64,000 nt of DNA from JAHZKN01 sp965250205 (GTDB lineage Bacteria; Pseudomonadota; Alphaproteobacteria; Rhizobiales; Hyphomicrobiaceae), in contig CBDFNK010000023.1 in NCBI GenBank assembly GCA_965250205.1, positions 1 to 64,000 on the forward strand, read 5' to 3'. Shown one piece after another: positions 34,294-43,281 of this stretch; position 1 is the stretch's first letter, and every line of letters starts with the position of its first letter. The notes under the pieces are model-generated. The model was not told the DNA's origin. It did no database searches and saw only the letters and a program-made list of their open reading frames with translations. Position numbers and translations under genes: made by a program.

Positions 34294-35853
34294 ATGTCAG
34301 TAATAAACCGGGCTGTGATGGTCGCCATGGCGCTTATATTCGGCGCACCGTTCACATTTTTCAGTACGGTCCAAGCCGCAGACGATGACAGGGTTTGGCA
34401 GTATCGTGAAGCGCAAGGGTTAGCAGGTGTTGGCGGGAAAAGTGCGGGCCTGATCTTTGCTGTGCCGGAAACGGACGATGTCCAAGTGCAAGCGGATTGC
34501 GACTCGGGCTTTGTGCGCGGCGGTAAAACCATATCGTTGGTGTTAGCGGCTGATATTGGCACCATGAAGGATGGCGAGGCCGTCAAGGTTCGCTTTACAG
34601 GCGGTCGCTTCAAACACTCCGTCAAAGGCATCGTTCACGGCACCACACTTGAAGAGGGTGTAACCGGTGCTCATGTGCAGCTATCGCACAAAAATAAGTT
34701 GTGGCAGGCAATGCAGGAACGCGACGCGCTTGATTACCAAGTGCCGGGTTATCAGGTTGCCAATTTGAAATTGCGTGGTGGAGCGAGCACCATTCAACGC
34801 TTCGTCAATACGTGCGAGCGTTATGCCGGAAGCAGTGCGGCTGCCACAAAAACATCCAAAGCAACCTTCATAGCAAAAAACACAAATGTTGTTAAGGTCG
34901 CTGGCAATTCACGCCGAGGTAAGGATGGCATCAACGAAAAAGAAGCTTTTGAAAGTACCAAGGAACTTGGCACGATTGAAGGCTGGGAAGCTTTTTTAAA
35001 CGCGTTTCCAACCGGCTTTCGCGCAGACTTAGCGCGCGCCTATGTCAAGCACTTGGCAGGCAGTGGTCGGGCAACTGCACCGCCACGGCAGCAAAACAAC
35101 GCAACATCCTCCTCCTCTTCGACGTCACCGTCTTCTGGTGGCAAAAAAATGCCTATCCTGGATACGTTTGAGGCGCGTGCTGGAACCGCGCCCTGGCGGA
35201 CAACGCGCTACGAAATGGATGAAGGCAACGCCAGCGCCAAGGCTGCGGCCGTCAAAGGCAATGGTGTAGAATTGCTGTTTCATTGCGACGGCAAGCGTTT
35301 GGCCGGCATTCTTCGTGAAAGTGGCCGCAATCTTTACCCCAATTTTGATCGGCGCATGAAGCAGGGGCTTGCTGCAAAACGAAGTGGCCGTTCAGACGGC
35401 GATCCTGTGCCAATTCCATTCGAGTTTTCGAACGGGCGAACCTATTCAGTTGGTGCGCATGTGATGGAATTGAATGGCGAGGTTAGTCTTGGCCGTCGCG
35501 GTGATGGCGGTGGCTTTAAAGCGAATGGCAGCATGTTGTCTGACCTCATGAGCGAACAATTTCTCACGATTTCGGCACCACCGTTTGTTGCAAACTTACA
35601 ATTGAAGAAAAGCCGACCGGCTTTATGTTCGGTTATTCGTAGCTGTGGTGCAAAGGCTGATAGCTGTGGTGCAAAAAGCAAGTCCTACACCAAGAAAAAA
35701 ACATACAAAAAGAAGAAAAAGAAGAAGAAGAAAAAACGCAGTTGCCGTCGGAGTGGCACATCGTGTTCCTCACATAGACAGTGTTGCGGCGGCAAGTGCT
35801 GCCTTAATGACTTCGAAGAGTGTGAGGGCATCGGCGGAAAGTGTGACGGTTGA
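34294..35853 (+). CDS. Exported protein with polylysine tract and knottin-like cysteine domain
   Basis: I know no family for the whole 519-residue protein. It has a signal peptide (MVAMALIFGAPFTFF, cleavage near VQAADD). Residues about 30-160 form a domain with RVWQYREAQGLAGVGGK. A helical motif STKELGTIEGWEAFLNAFP near 215 is seen in many alphaproteobacterial exported and caspase-like proteins. A Ser-rich linker follows, then a domain with GNGVELLFHCDGKRLAGI. The end has KKKTYKKKKKKKKKKR and eight cysteines at 484, 491, 497, 498, 502, 503, 510 and 517. The spacing C-x6-C-x5-CC-x3-C fits inhibitor cystine knots. Disulfides could form outside the cytoplasm. Function is unknown. Confidence 0.85.
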   Translation: MSVINRAVMVAMALIFGAPFTFFSTVQAADDDRVWQYREAQGLAGVGGKSAGLIFAVPETDDVQVQADCDSGFVRGGKTISLVLAADIGTMKDGEAVKVRFTGGRFKHSVKGIVHGTTLEEGVTGAHVQLSHKNKLWQAMQERDALDYQVPGYQVANLKLRGGASTIQRFVNTCERYAGSSAAATKTSKATFIAKNTNVVKVAGNSRRGKDGINEKEAFESTKELGTIEGWEAFLNAFPTGFRADLARAYVKHLAGSGRATAPPRQQNNATSSSSSTSPSSGGKKMPILDTFEARAGTAPWRTTRYEMDEGNASAKAAAVKGNGVELLFHCDGKRLAGILRESGRNLYPNFDRRMKQGLAAKRSGRSDGDPVPIPFEFSNGRTYSVGAHVMELNGEVSLGRRGDGGGFKANGSMLSDLMSEQFLTISAPPFVANLQLKKSRPALCSVIRSCGAKADSCGAKSKSYTKKKTYKKKKKKKKKKRSCRRSGTSCSSHRQCCGGKCCLNDFEECEGIGGKCDG

Positions 35854-35875
35854 CCTGGATTAATCGAGACAGGCT

Positions 35876-36310
35876 TTAGGCCGCGGGCACGACACTCAGC
35901 TTTGGTGTACGCGTACCGTCAAGTAGCTCAGCCAAGGTGTAGCCGTCGAGGCAATTGAGAAAAGCATCTGTTGCAGCCTGCATGGCAGGCTTCAGCGCGC
36001 ATCGCGGCAGATAAACACAACTGCATGGCTCGTCAGACAAGCAATCGACGACAGCCAAGTTGTTTTCGATTGTCCGCACCACTGAGCCAATGCGGATGCA
36101 ATTCGTCGGTTGACCAAGCACAACCCCACCATTGGGCCCTCGCCGGGTTGTAACAAGTTCAGCAGCACTCAGTTTTGCTACGATTTTCATGACGTTGGAT
36201 TTGGATAGCTGGAGTGTGCTGGCAATTTGATCAACAGAGATCGGGTCCTTCAACTTGCCGAGCAACAGCAAGATCCGGAGCGCAAAGTCGCTGGCTCGGT
36301 TTATGCGCAT
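35876..36310 (-). CDS. nsrR: Rrf2-family regulator, NsrR-like
   Basis: NsrR is an iron-sulfur repressor released by nitric oxide. The 144-residue protein has the Rrf2 winged helix: INRASDFALRILLLL, SVDQIASTLQLSKSNVMKIVAKL and RRGPNGGVVLG. Cysteines lie at 90, 96, 98 and 104 (DCLSDEPCSCVYLPRCALK), close to the NsrR cluster-binding spacing. It is divergent from a truncated haemoglobin operon, a typical NsrR target. The exact member (NsrR or another Rrf2 sensor) is inferred from cysteines and neighbour. Confidence 0.85.
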   Translation of the reverse strand: MRINRASDFALRILLLLGKLKDPISVDQIASTLQLSKSNVMKIVAKLSAAELVTTRRGPNGGVVLGQPTNCIRIGSVVRTIENNLAVVDCLSDEPCSCVYLPRCALKPAMQAATDAFLNCLDGYTLAELLDGTRTPKLSVVPAA

Positions 36311-36434
36311 GGAAATTGCCTTTCCAAAATGTCTCAGGATGTAAAATTGGAGTTGAATTTAGCATATTGGTGATGGTATGAAAAGATACATATTGGATGA
36401 ATGATAAGAAAATCGACGCAAGGAATGCGCCCTT
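36311..36434. promoter_or_regulatory. Divergent promoter with possible NsrR half-sites
   Basis: This 124-bp AT-rich gap separates the regulator from the globin operon. AAGATACAT at about 36383 and GATGAATG at 36396, and GGATGTAAAAT at about 36339, partly resemble the NsrR half-site AAGATGCATT. The match is loose and the operator call is tentative. Confidence 0.4.
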
Positions 36435-36959
36435 ATGGACCGCACAGAGGACCGCCGAAAGGTGGGAACGACACCTGAAATTGGTGCCCTGAAAAGGGCC
36501 AAACTAAATGAAGTCGAGATCGCAATCACCCGCGATGAAATTTCCGCATTGGTCGACAAATTCTATGAGCGTGTTTGGGCCCATCCGCGCCTTGGACCAA
36601 TTTTTTCGTCGCGCTTAGAGAATGATAGAACAGCCCATCTCGAACGCATGAAACAATTTTGGGCCTCAGTATTATTACGCACGGGCGAGTACCACGGCCG
36701 ACCAGTTCCAAAACACAAAGCTATCACAGAGGCAAAAGGCGTCGACTTTGCCCATTGGCTGGAATTGTTTCGCGCCACTGCCTTTGAACTTCTTGAACCG
36801 GAAACGGCCAAACATGTAACCGCCAAAGCCGAGCAAATTGCCACGAGCTTGTGGCTGGCTATGTTTGGGGGCGTTGGCGAGCGTCCACCAACTTGGCTGA
36901 ATGGCCCGGACTATCTTATTAAGCACACCCAAGGCGAAGTGAGGGAAATGATACCATGA
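36435..36959 (+). CDS. Group III truncated haemoglobin
   Basis: Group III globins are small heme proteins linked to nitric oxide or peroxide handling. The 174-residue protein has a 30-residue N-terminal extension and then the globin core. ISALVDKFYERVWAHPRLGPIF is the B/E helix region, LERMKQFWASVLLRTGEYHGRP is the group III signature, and VPKHKAI carries the likely proximal histidine. FAHWLELFRATAFE follows. It lies next to an NsrR-like regulator and overlaps the MoaD-like gene by 4 bases, so a nitrosative-stress operon is likely. Confidence 0.9.
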   Translation: MDRTEDRRKVGTTPEIGALKRAKLNEVEIAITRDEISALVDKFYERVWAHPRLGPIFSSRLENDRTAHLERMKQFWASVLLRTGEYHGRPVPKHKAITEAKGVDFAHWLELFRATAFELLEPETAKHVTAKAEQIATSLWLAMFGGVGERPPTWLNGPDYLIKHTQGEVREMIP

Positions 36960-37282
36960 CTCAAGTAGGTATTGGCCATAACAGTGAACTGTCACAAATC
37001 TCAATTGAAACGCGGTTGTTTAACAGTCTGTCGCAATACGCTGAGGCTGGCGGTTGGCGCCAGTCACTTAAACTGCCACCCGGCAGTCGCATTGGAGATA
37101 TCGTGCGTTTACTTGGATTGCCGCATCCGGAGATTTTTTTGGTAATGCGCAATGGTCGTGATGTGACGCCGGGTTTGGTCGGCGATCAAGTCAGTCTTGA
37201 CGTAGAAGTGAACGATGGTGATGTCATCGCGTTTTCAGGACCGGTTCCCTATAGTTATGGTTTCGGGGCGCCAGTCGTTTAA
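36956..37282 (+). CDS. MoaD/ThiS-like beta-grasp protein without terminal Gly-Gly
   Basis: MoaD and ThiS are ubiquitin-like sulfur carriers that work through a C-terminal Gly-Gly. This 108-residue protein shows the fold pattern: ISIETRLFNSLSQYAEAGG, LKLPPGSRIGDIVRLLGLP, FLVMRNGRDVTPG, and VEVNDGDVIAFSGPV. It ends YSYGFGAPVV, so the diglycine is absent. It is translationally coupled to the globin gene (ATGA overlap). Its partner and role are unknown; a sulfur-carrier role would need C-terminal trimming. Confidence 0.8.
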   Translation: MTQVGIGHNSELSQISIETRLFNSLSQYAEAGGWRQSLKLPPGSRIGDIVRLLGLPHPEIFLVMRNGRDVTPGLVGDQVSLDVEVNDGDVIAFSGPVPYSYGFGAPVV

Positions 37283-37314
37283 GGCGTAAAAAAATAAATT
37301 GGGAGATGAATGAA

Positions 37315-37533
37315 ATGTGGAAGTTTGCCATTTTGAGTGCTGGATTTACCCTTGCACTTGCAGCAGGTCTTAACGCCACTGAGCAGCAACGTGTTCAACT
37401 GCTAGAGGACTATAAGTCCACGTTTGCAAACTATCTGAGTTTGGAACGCACCCAAAATCCAGATCAGATCATTCGCTTGTTTGCCAATGATATCGCCGCC
37501 AAGGGCCCAGGTGCAGAACAGCAATGCATGTAG
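37315..37533 (+). CDS. Small exported hypothetical protein in the globin operon
   Basis: I do not recognise this 72-residue protein. It starts MWKFAILSAGFTLALAAGLN, a signal peptide or single membrane anchor. A hydrophilic helical part follows (VQLLEDYKSTFANYLSLER, then NPDQIIRLFANDIAAKG). I chose ATG 37315 because GGGAG lies 9 bases upstream; ATG 37306 is in frame. It is 32 bases after the MoaD-like gene and ends just before the aminotransferase, so it probably belongs to the NsrR-linked transcript. Confidence 0.65.
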   Translation: MWKFAILSAGFTLALAAGLNATEQQRVQLLEDYKSTFANYLSLERTQNPDQIIRLFANDIAAKGPGAEQQCM

Positions 37534-37541
37534 ACGGCGGG

Positions 37542-38762
37542 ATGACGGTCGAGACTTTTTCCATACACTCAATGATCAATGGCGCAGTGGGCTCGCCATT
37601 TGTAAAATTGCGCGCGGCTCTGGAGAATGTGCCCGCTGGCATAACGCCAACGATTGACCTCAGCCTTGGCGAGCCGCGCGAACAAATGCCCAGTTTTGTG
37701 TCTGAAGCCTTGCTTGAAGCAATGCCGAGCCTTGCAAAATACCCGACGATGCGTGGTGCAGATGCTCTACGAGACGCGATTGCCGGTTGGGCAAATCAGC
37801 GTTACGGCGCTGACGTCACGCTGGATCCGGGGCGTGAGATATTGCCATGCAATGGCTCACGTGAAGGTTTGTTTTACGCCTGTTTTGCAGCCGTTGCGCG
37901 TAAGCCTATGTCAGCCCGCCCGGCTGTGTTGATGTGCAATCCATTTTATCAGGTCTATTTGGGCGCTGCCTTGGCTGCGGGTGCAGAACCCATTTTTCTC
38001 AATGCTAACCTGGCAACCGGCCATCTGCCAGATTTGGATGAGATTGAACACAATCCGCAACTCTTAGAGCGCGCGGTCGCGTTTTACCTTTGCTCTCCGG
38101 CAAATCCACAAGGCACTATTGCAAGCGCGGCATATCTAGAACGTGCGATCGGGTTGGCACGGCGTTATGATTTCATGCTGTTTGTTGATGAGTGCTACGC
38201 CGAGATCTATGCCGATCAGCCGCCACCAGGAACGTTGGCAGTGGCTCAACAGGCAACGGGCAGCTTAGACCACGTTGTGGCGTTTCATTCTTTGTCGAAG
38301 CGGTCAAATTTGCCGGGGCTCAGATCCGGTTTCTCAGCAGGCGATGGGTCATTCCATGATCAACTTTTTCAAATCAGAAATTTAGCAGGCCCTCAAATGC
38401 CAGGGCCGATACAACACGCCTCGGCCCGTGTCTGGGCTGATGATGCCCATGTGATAGCTAACCGATTGGCATATAGGCAAAAATTTGATTTGTGCGATGA
38501 GCTGCTCAGCGGAAAGTTTGGCTATCAACGGCCCGAGGGTGGGTTTTTTCTTTGGCTCGATATGCGTCAATTTGGGTGCTCTGGAGAGGCAACGGTAACC
38601 ATATGGAAACGCTTCGGCGTCAAGGTCGTCCCTGGTGCCGATTTAGCTCAAAACGGATTGGATGGTAGCAACCCAGGGGCGGGATATGTCCGGGTTGCGT
38701 TGGTCCGGGATAGAGCAACGCTCAAAGCGGCACTGGAACGTATTGTATCAGTTTCTGCGTAA
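37542..38762 (+). CDS. Class I/II PLP aminotransferase
   Basis: These enzymes move amino groups between amino acids and keto acids. Landmarks are LSLGEPREQMPSFV near residue 44, NGSREGLFYACFA, NPFYQVYLGAALAAGAEP, SPANPQGTIAS, and FVDECYAEIY. The PLP lysine lies in HSLSKRSNLPGLRSGF. Length is 406 residues from ATG 37542. In Rhizobiales an aminotransferase of this type stands just before ftsK and is often annotated as succinyldiaminopimelate transaminase; the substrate here is not proven. ATG 37524 is an alternative start. Confidence 0.88.
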   Translation: MTVETFSIHSMINGAVGSPFVKLRAALENVPAGITPTIDLSLGEPREQMPSFVSEALLEAMPSLAKYPTMRGADALRDAIAGWANQRYGADVTLDPGREILPCNGSREGLFYACFAAVARKPMSARPAVLMCNPFYQVYLGAALAAGAEPIFLNANLATGHLPDLDEIEHNPQLLERAVAFYLCSPANPQGTIASAAYLERAIGLARRYDFMLFVDECYAEIYADQPPPGTLAVAQQATGSLDHVVAFHSLSKRSNLPGLRSGFSAGDGSFHDQLFQIRNLAGPQMPGPIQHASARVWADDAHVIANRLAYRQKFDLCDELLSGKFGYQRPEGGFFLWLDMRQFGCSGEATVTIWKRFGVKVVPGADLAQNGLDGSNPGAGYVRVALVRDRATLKAALERIVSVSA

Positions 38763-38780
38763 GAGTTTCGTTCGCCGCCC

Positions 38781-41700
38781 ATGGCTTTTGACACCACCGA
38801 CTATAACAATCAGCGCTTTTTCCCGGCCTCAGTTGAAGACAAACTGGTGGGCTTAATTGGTCGTGGCGCGGGTGCGGCTATTCTCGTGCTCGTTGCATTT
38901 GTGTGGCTGAGCCTGGCCACCTGGACCACGCGTGACCCTAGCCTGACGCTGGCCACCAGCGGACCCGTCCACAACATGGGCGGAGCTCCAGGCGCAATCA
39001 TCGCCGATTTGTTGTTGCAAATGCTTGGCTTTGCTTCGGTCGCTGCTTTGTTGGCACCAATGTTCTGGGGTGTGGAACTTGTCTTAGCTCGTCACGTAAC
39101 GCGTTTTCGTTCCAAGATTGCATTTTTCCCGTTGTCTGTTCTTGTCATTGCGGGTGCTTTGTCCGCTTTGCAAGCATCTGCGGGTTGGCCTATTGAACAT
39201 GGTTATGGTGGTATTCTCGGTGATTTTGTATTCGGGCTCGTAGCTGGCTTTTTCTCTGTCATCAATCCAGCACGTGCCGGTGTAGCGACAGGTTTGTTGC
39301 TAGCGGCCATCGGCATATCAACACTGATGCATTCAATCGGACAAGAGATCAAAGACCTCTACCGCATTCTGTTTCAGCCAATTCGGCACGTGAAATGGCG
39401 AGAGAAAGCAGGTTCGTGGCAGCATTCGCTTCTCAGTGAAGCAAAACGTTTGAAAGATGGCGTTCGCGATACGCTTGAGACCGACTGGCCTGACCTTGAT
39501 GACAGCACGACAGATGACGTGGCCGTCAAGGGCGATGATGGAGATCAGCTAACGGTTGCTAAAACGTCATTGCCCAAGGAAGACAGTTTAAATGCCTCTG
39601 CAAAATCGACCAGGGGACAGTCTGTGTCAGCATCGGAACCGAGGATCATTTTCGCCGGAGCAACCGAGACTCGCGTAGCACTGGCACCCCATCCAATTGT
39701 TCCTCAAGGGCCAGGTCCGCAACGCATGACGGCTCATCCAGTAAACCAAAACCAGCACCGCCCCCTAACACCTCATCCTGTTCCCCATCCGGGTCAGGTA
39801 ATGCGCAATGCGTGGCTCAGACCCATTTCGCCCAATCCGATGCTTCAGCGCATGTCGCCGATGGTATCGCCGCCACAACGACACATGGGGCCACCACCGC
39901 CACCGTCTGCTCGGCCGCGCCAAGGCGAGCTGCAACCCGCTCTAGCGCCGACAACACCGCATCCAGTGTCTAGTCCTTTTGACGGCCAGCATATGGCGCA
40001 AAAACTTGCACCTGCAATGGCAGTTGCGCCGGCACCAAAGCCAGCTTCTGCAGCGAGGTCTCAAACAATGCCGTCAGTGGCCGAACCAAGCCGCAATAAG
40101 ACTGTTGTGGACGAGCCAATAGTAGAGACAGCTATTGCTGAGAAGTTCCCAGCTCAGATCACAACTGGTTTGGGATTAGGTTCCAACGACGCGCACGACG
40201 ATGTTGACGAAACCAGCCGTGCCATCGCGCGACGCTTTGCACCTGCCTCGGCAAACCTTGTCTCAGAGCCCGCGTCGCTTGGGGTCCAGGCCTCAGAGAC
40301 AGACTCGCAATTTGCGCCCGTAGAAGAGGTTTTACGTCAAACAACGATGCCAACAACTGGAAACGCGTTGCCGCCATTGATGAAAACCAAGGCGACCGGG
40401 CGTTCAAAGACGCGTCATGTATTACCATCGACAAAATTGTTGGCTCGTGCCCAACCGCAACAAACTACTCTAGATCAAAGCCCCGAGGTTTTGCGCAAGA
40501 GAGCAGAAGACCTACAAATTGTTTTGGCTGATTTTGGCGTCAAAGGTGCCGTCAAAAATATCCGTCCTGGTCCGGTTGTGACGTTGTATGAATTTGAGCC
40601 CGCGCGTGGCATCAAATCTTCACGTGTCATTGGACTTGCTGATGATATCGCACGCTCAATGAGTGCCATTTCAGCGCGTGTTGCAGTGGTTCCTGGTCGC
40701 AATGTCATTGGCATAGAGCTGCCGAATGCGGAGCGACGTCCGGTTTTGTTGCGCGAGTTGTTGGATGCTAATGCCTATCGCAGCTCAGGCGCGGCGCTGC
40801 CACTAACGCTGGGTAAATCAATAGGTGGCGAACCTGTGATTGCTGATCTAGCACGTATGCCGCATCTGTTGGTCGCGGGCACAACGGGTTCCGGCAAGTC
40901 GGTTGGCATTAACACCATGGTTTTGTCGATTCTCTTCAAGCATGCGCCAGACACCTGCCGCTTGTTGATGATCGATCCTAAAATGCTGGAACTGTCGGTT
41001 TACAACGATATTCCTCATCTCTTGTCACCTGTGATTACCGATCCGCAAAAAGCTGTCGTGGCGCTGAATTGGGCCGTGCGCGAGATGGAAGAGCGTTACA
41101 AAAAGATGAGCAAACTGTCGGTGCGCAACATCGGCGTTTATAACAATCGGGTTCGTAATGCGAAGAAGCGCGGTGAGAGTTTATCGCGCACAGTGCACAC
41201 TGGATTTGATAGCACCGGCCAGGCGACGTATGAAAAACAAAACCTAGAGTTTAAAGAACTGCCGCACATCGTTGTCGTTGTCGATGAATTTGCAGATCTC
41301 ATGTTGGTTGCAGGCAAAGAAATTGAAGCGGCCATTCAACGTCTCGCACAAATGGCACGTGCCGCTGGTATTCATCTAATTATGGCCACTCAACGCCCGT
41401 CGGTTGATGTGATCACCGGCACCATCAAAGCGAATTTCCCGACCCGGATTAGTTTCAAGGTGACGTCCAAAGTGGATAGCCGAACAATCCTCAACGAGCA
41501 GGGCGCTGAGCAACTCCTTGGCCAGGGCGATATGCTCTATGCCTCAGGCACAGGCCAAACACTGCGTGTGCATGGCCCATTTGTTTCAGATGAAGAAGTG
41601 GAAGCCATTGCTGGACATCTTAAAGGGCAGGGCACGCCGTCCTATGTTGCCGAAGTGACAGAGGCGCCTGAAACACCGGAAGACATGACGACCGACAAAG

Positions 41701-41927
41701 CAGCTGCAGGCCAAGGCATTTATGATCAGGCCCTCGCCATTGTGTTGCGCGACCGCAAGGCCTCGACCAGTTATATCCAGCGCAGATTGTCAATCGGATA
41801 CAATCGCGCTGCTGATCTGATTGAGCGCATGGAACAGGAGGGCGTGATCAGCCCTGCTGGTAGTGGCGGCAAACGGGAAATTCTGTTGTCTGCTAGCGAA
41901 GCGGAATCGGCAGAAAACGCTGCCTGA
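38781..41927 (+). CDS. ftsK: DNA translocase FtsK
   Basis: FtsK couples division to chromosome dimer resolution at the septum. The N-terminus has four membrane helices (for example ILVLVAFVWLSLATW and FFPLSVLVIAGALSAL). A long Pro/Gln-rich linker spans about residues 290-560. The motor shows VAGTTGSGKSVGINTM (Walker A), IDPKMLELSVYNDIPHLL, VVVVDEFADLM (Walker B) and MATQRPSVDVITG. The C-terminal gamma winged helix (ASTSYIQRRLSIGYNRAADL) reads polar DNA motifs. Length is 1048 residues, complete. Confidence 0.96.
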   Translation: MAFDTTDYNNQRFFPASVEDKLVGLIGRGAGAAILVLVAFVWLSLATWTTRDPSLTLATSGPVHNMGGAPGAIIADLLLQMLGFASVAALLAPMFWGVELVLARHVTRFRSKIAFFPLSVLVIAGALSALQASAGWPIEHGYGGILGDFVFGLVAGFFSVINPARAGVATGLLLAAIGISTLMHSIGQEIKDLYRILFQPIRHVKWREKAGSWQHSLLSEAKRLKDGVRDTLETDWPDLDDSTTDDVAVKGDDGDQLTVAKTSLPKEDSLNASAKSTRGQSVSASEPRIIFAGATETRVALAPHPIVPQGPGPQRMTAHPVNQNQHRPLTPHPVPHPGQVMRNAWLRPISPNPMLQRMSPMVSPPQRHMGPPPPPSARPRQGELQPALAPTTPHPVSSPFDGQHMAQKLAPAMAVAPAPKPASAARSQTMPSVAEPSRNKTVVDEPIVETAIAEKFPAQITTGLGLGSNDAHDDVDETSRAIARRFAPASANLVSEPASLGVQASETDSQFAPVEEVLRQTTMPTTGNALPPLMKTKATGRSKTRHVLPSTKLLARAQPQQTTLDQSPEVLRKRAEDLQIVLADFGVKGAVKNIRPGPVVTLYEFEPARGIKSSRVIGLADDIARSMSAISARVAVVPGRNVIGIELPNAERRPVLLRELLDANAYRSSGAALPLTLGKSIGGEPVIADLARMPHLLVAGTTGSGKSVGINTMVLSILFKHAPDTCRLLMIDPKMLELSVYNDIPHLLSPVITDPQKAVVALNWAVREMEERYKKMSKLSVRNIGVYNNRVRNAKKRGESLSRTVHTGFDSTGQATYEKQNLEFKELPHIVVVVDEFADLMLVAGKEIEAAIQRLAQMARAAGIHLIMATQRPSVDVITGTIKANFPTRISFKVTSKVDSRTILNEQGAEQLLGQGDMLYASGTGQTLRVHGPFVSDEEVEAIAGHLKGQGTPSYVAEVTEAPETPEDMTTDKAAAGQGIYDQALAIVLRDRKASTSYIQRRLSIGYNRAADLIERMEQEGVISPAGSGGKREILLSASEAESAENAA

Positions 41928-42123
41928 CGGCGTGCGAATCGCCACAGCCTACGCATAACCCGTCTCCAATGACCTGATTGACGTTCTAATGTCGGGAAAA
42001 CGCTGGCATGGTGCTGGCTGGCGGCGCTGAGTCGCCTAGATCTGGACGTAATAATAGGGAAAGACGGCAGCTCGACACCGACGTGGTGTTTGCTGGCTGC
42101 TGGCTTTAAAGGACTTGACCGGA

Positions 42124-42837
42124 ATGACGTGGCGAATGACTTTGAAATGTGCGCTTGCAGTTGCGATGAGTGGCTTGGTCGGCGTTGTCTCGCCAATCCA
42201 TGCCAAAGATCAGAAAGCCGACGGTGCGGCAGGTTCTAGTTGGAGCGCACAGGTGGCACGGCGTGGCACGTCAGGCTTAGTGCTTAATGAGCATCAGACT
42301 ACGCTGGTCAAAAAGGTGACGGGATACTTCAATAATCTCGGTGATCTCAAAGGCAAGTTTATCCAATATGCTCAAGGCAAGCGCCCCATGCGCGGCAAAT
42401 TTATGATGCAGCGGCCGGGCAAATTCCGCTTTGATTACAATAAGCCAAGCCGTCAGGTGATTATTTCAGACGGCAATTTTTTGGCCATTCAAGACTATGA
42501 TCTCAACAACGAAGACCGCGTTGAGCTTGATCAAACCCCATTTAGACTATTGCTGCGCAAGAATGTTGATTTGCTGCGCGATGCGCTAATCACAGGCGTG
42601 GAAGAAACAGACGAAAAGATTGTGCTTGGCCTAAGAGACAAAAACACCGCCACCCCAGGCCATATTAAGCTGACGTTTTTACGCAAGCCTGTATTGGAGC
42701 TGGATGAGTGGTTGACCAAGGATGCCCAAGGTCAAGACACGCGCGTTGTGGTTGGCAATTTGGTCAGGGATGAAAAAATCCATCCCAAAATGTTCAAGAT
42801 CAAGCCAGTTGGTTTGATGAACGACAAGATGCAATAG
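42124..42837 (+). CDS. lolA: Outer-membrane lipoprotein carrier protein LolA family
   Basis: LolA carries lipoproteins across the periplasm to the outer membrane. The protein has a signal peptide (MTLKCALAVAMSGLVGVV, cleavage near IHAKD). The LolA fold follows: NNLGDLKGKFIQYAQGKR, MRGKFMMQRPGKFRFDYNKP, IISDGNFLAIQDYDL and TFLRKPVLELDEW. Length is 237 residues from ATG 42124. It follows ftsK, the usual order in Rhizobiales. Confidence 0.9.
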   Translation: MTWRMTLKCALAVAMSGLVGVVSPIHAKDQKADGAAGSSWSAQVARRGTSGLVLNEHQTTLVKKVTGYFNNLGDLKGKFIQYAQGKRPMRGKFMMQRPGKFRFDYNKPSRQVIISDGNFLAIQDYDLNNEDRVELDQTPFRLLLRKNVDLLRDALITGVEETDEKIVLGLRDKNTATPGHIKLTFLRKPVLELDEWLTKDAQGQDTRVVVGNLVRDEKIHPKMFKIKPVGLMNDKMQ

Positions 42838-43281
42838 GAACGGTCTATTCGGCTGGGCGTAAGGTCTTAGGCCGTAGATTTATTTGGGGCGCTGATAACC
42901 GATCCAGGGCTAGCTGGTCTTGCTTAAAGGGGCTTGGCCCATTTGGTAGGACAAGCACAGTCCGTTTTCTGCCTTTTTGGGCGTAGAAATCTCAGTGACG
43001 ACTCAAATCTGTGGCGAAAATACCCCAATGCAAATGCTGAGCTGTGGAAATACTGGTACAACTGATCACGTTTTCGTGATCACCGTGGATGTTATCTTTA
43101 AAGGTGCGCCACTTCGTCTTATCTTAAGGGCCATGCAGGGCGCGTCGACACCTAAAAATCGGTAGTCCCCCCCGTCTAGCCGATAGACGCAACCTGAGGC
43201 ATCGGATCCCTCCCGGTGTTGCGCAATACATAGCGCCGATAGAGCCCAACCCTGTCCCCCCAGGGTTGGGTTTTTTCACAT
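42838..43281. other. Intergenic region with hairpins and a possible small RNA
   Basis: The gap holds a perfect hairpin TGATCACG / CGTGATCA at about 43062-43081, a second CGTCTA / TAGACG at about 43174-43190, and a CCTCCC stretch near 43209, then a strong terminator. No xthA, often found here, is present. A 62-codon frame at 42977-43165 has no ribosome site or recognisable sequence and I leave it out. Confidence 0.4.
43245..43276 (+). terminator. Strong intrinsic terminator, plus strand
   Basis: CCCAACCCTG and CAGGGTTGGG form a perfect 10-bp stem with a TCCCCC loop, followed by six T. It is 400 bases after lolA, so it may end a small RNA as well as read-through. It lies 6 bases from the convergent cNMP-binding gene. 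Confidence 0.92.

Noticed and set aside
35645..35863. 72-codon alternative frame over the polylysine and cysteine-rich region
   Set aside because: The main frame gives an ordered cysteine pattern and ends normally; the alternative is Arg/Ala-rich with no start signal.
42977..43165. 62-codon open frame after lolA
   Set aside because: No ribosome site, no recognisable sequence, and it runs through hairpins; judged spurious.
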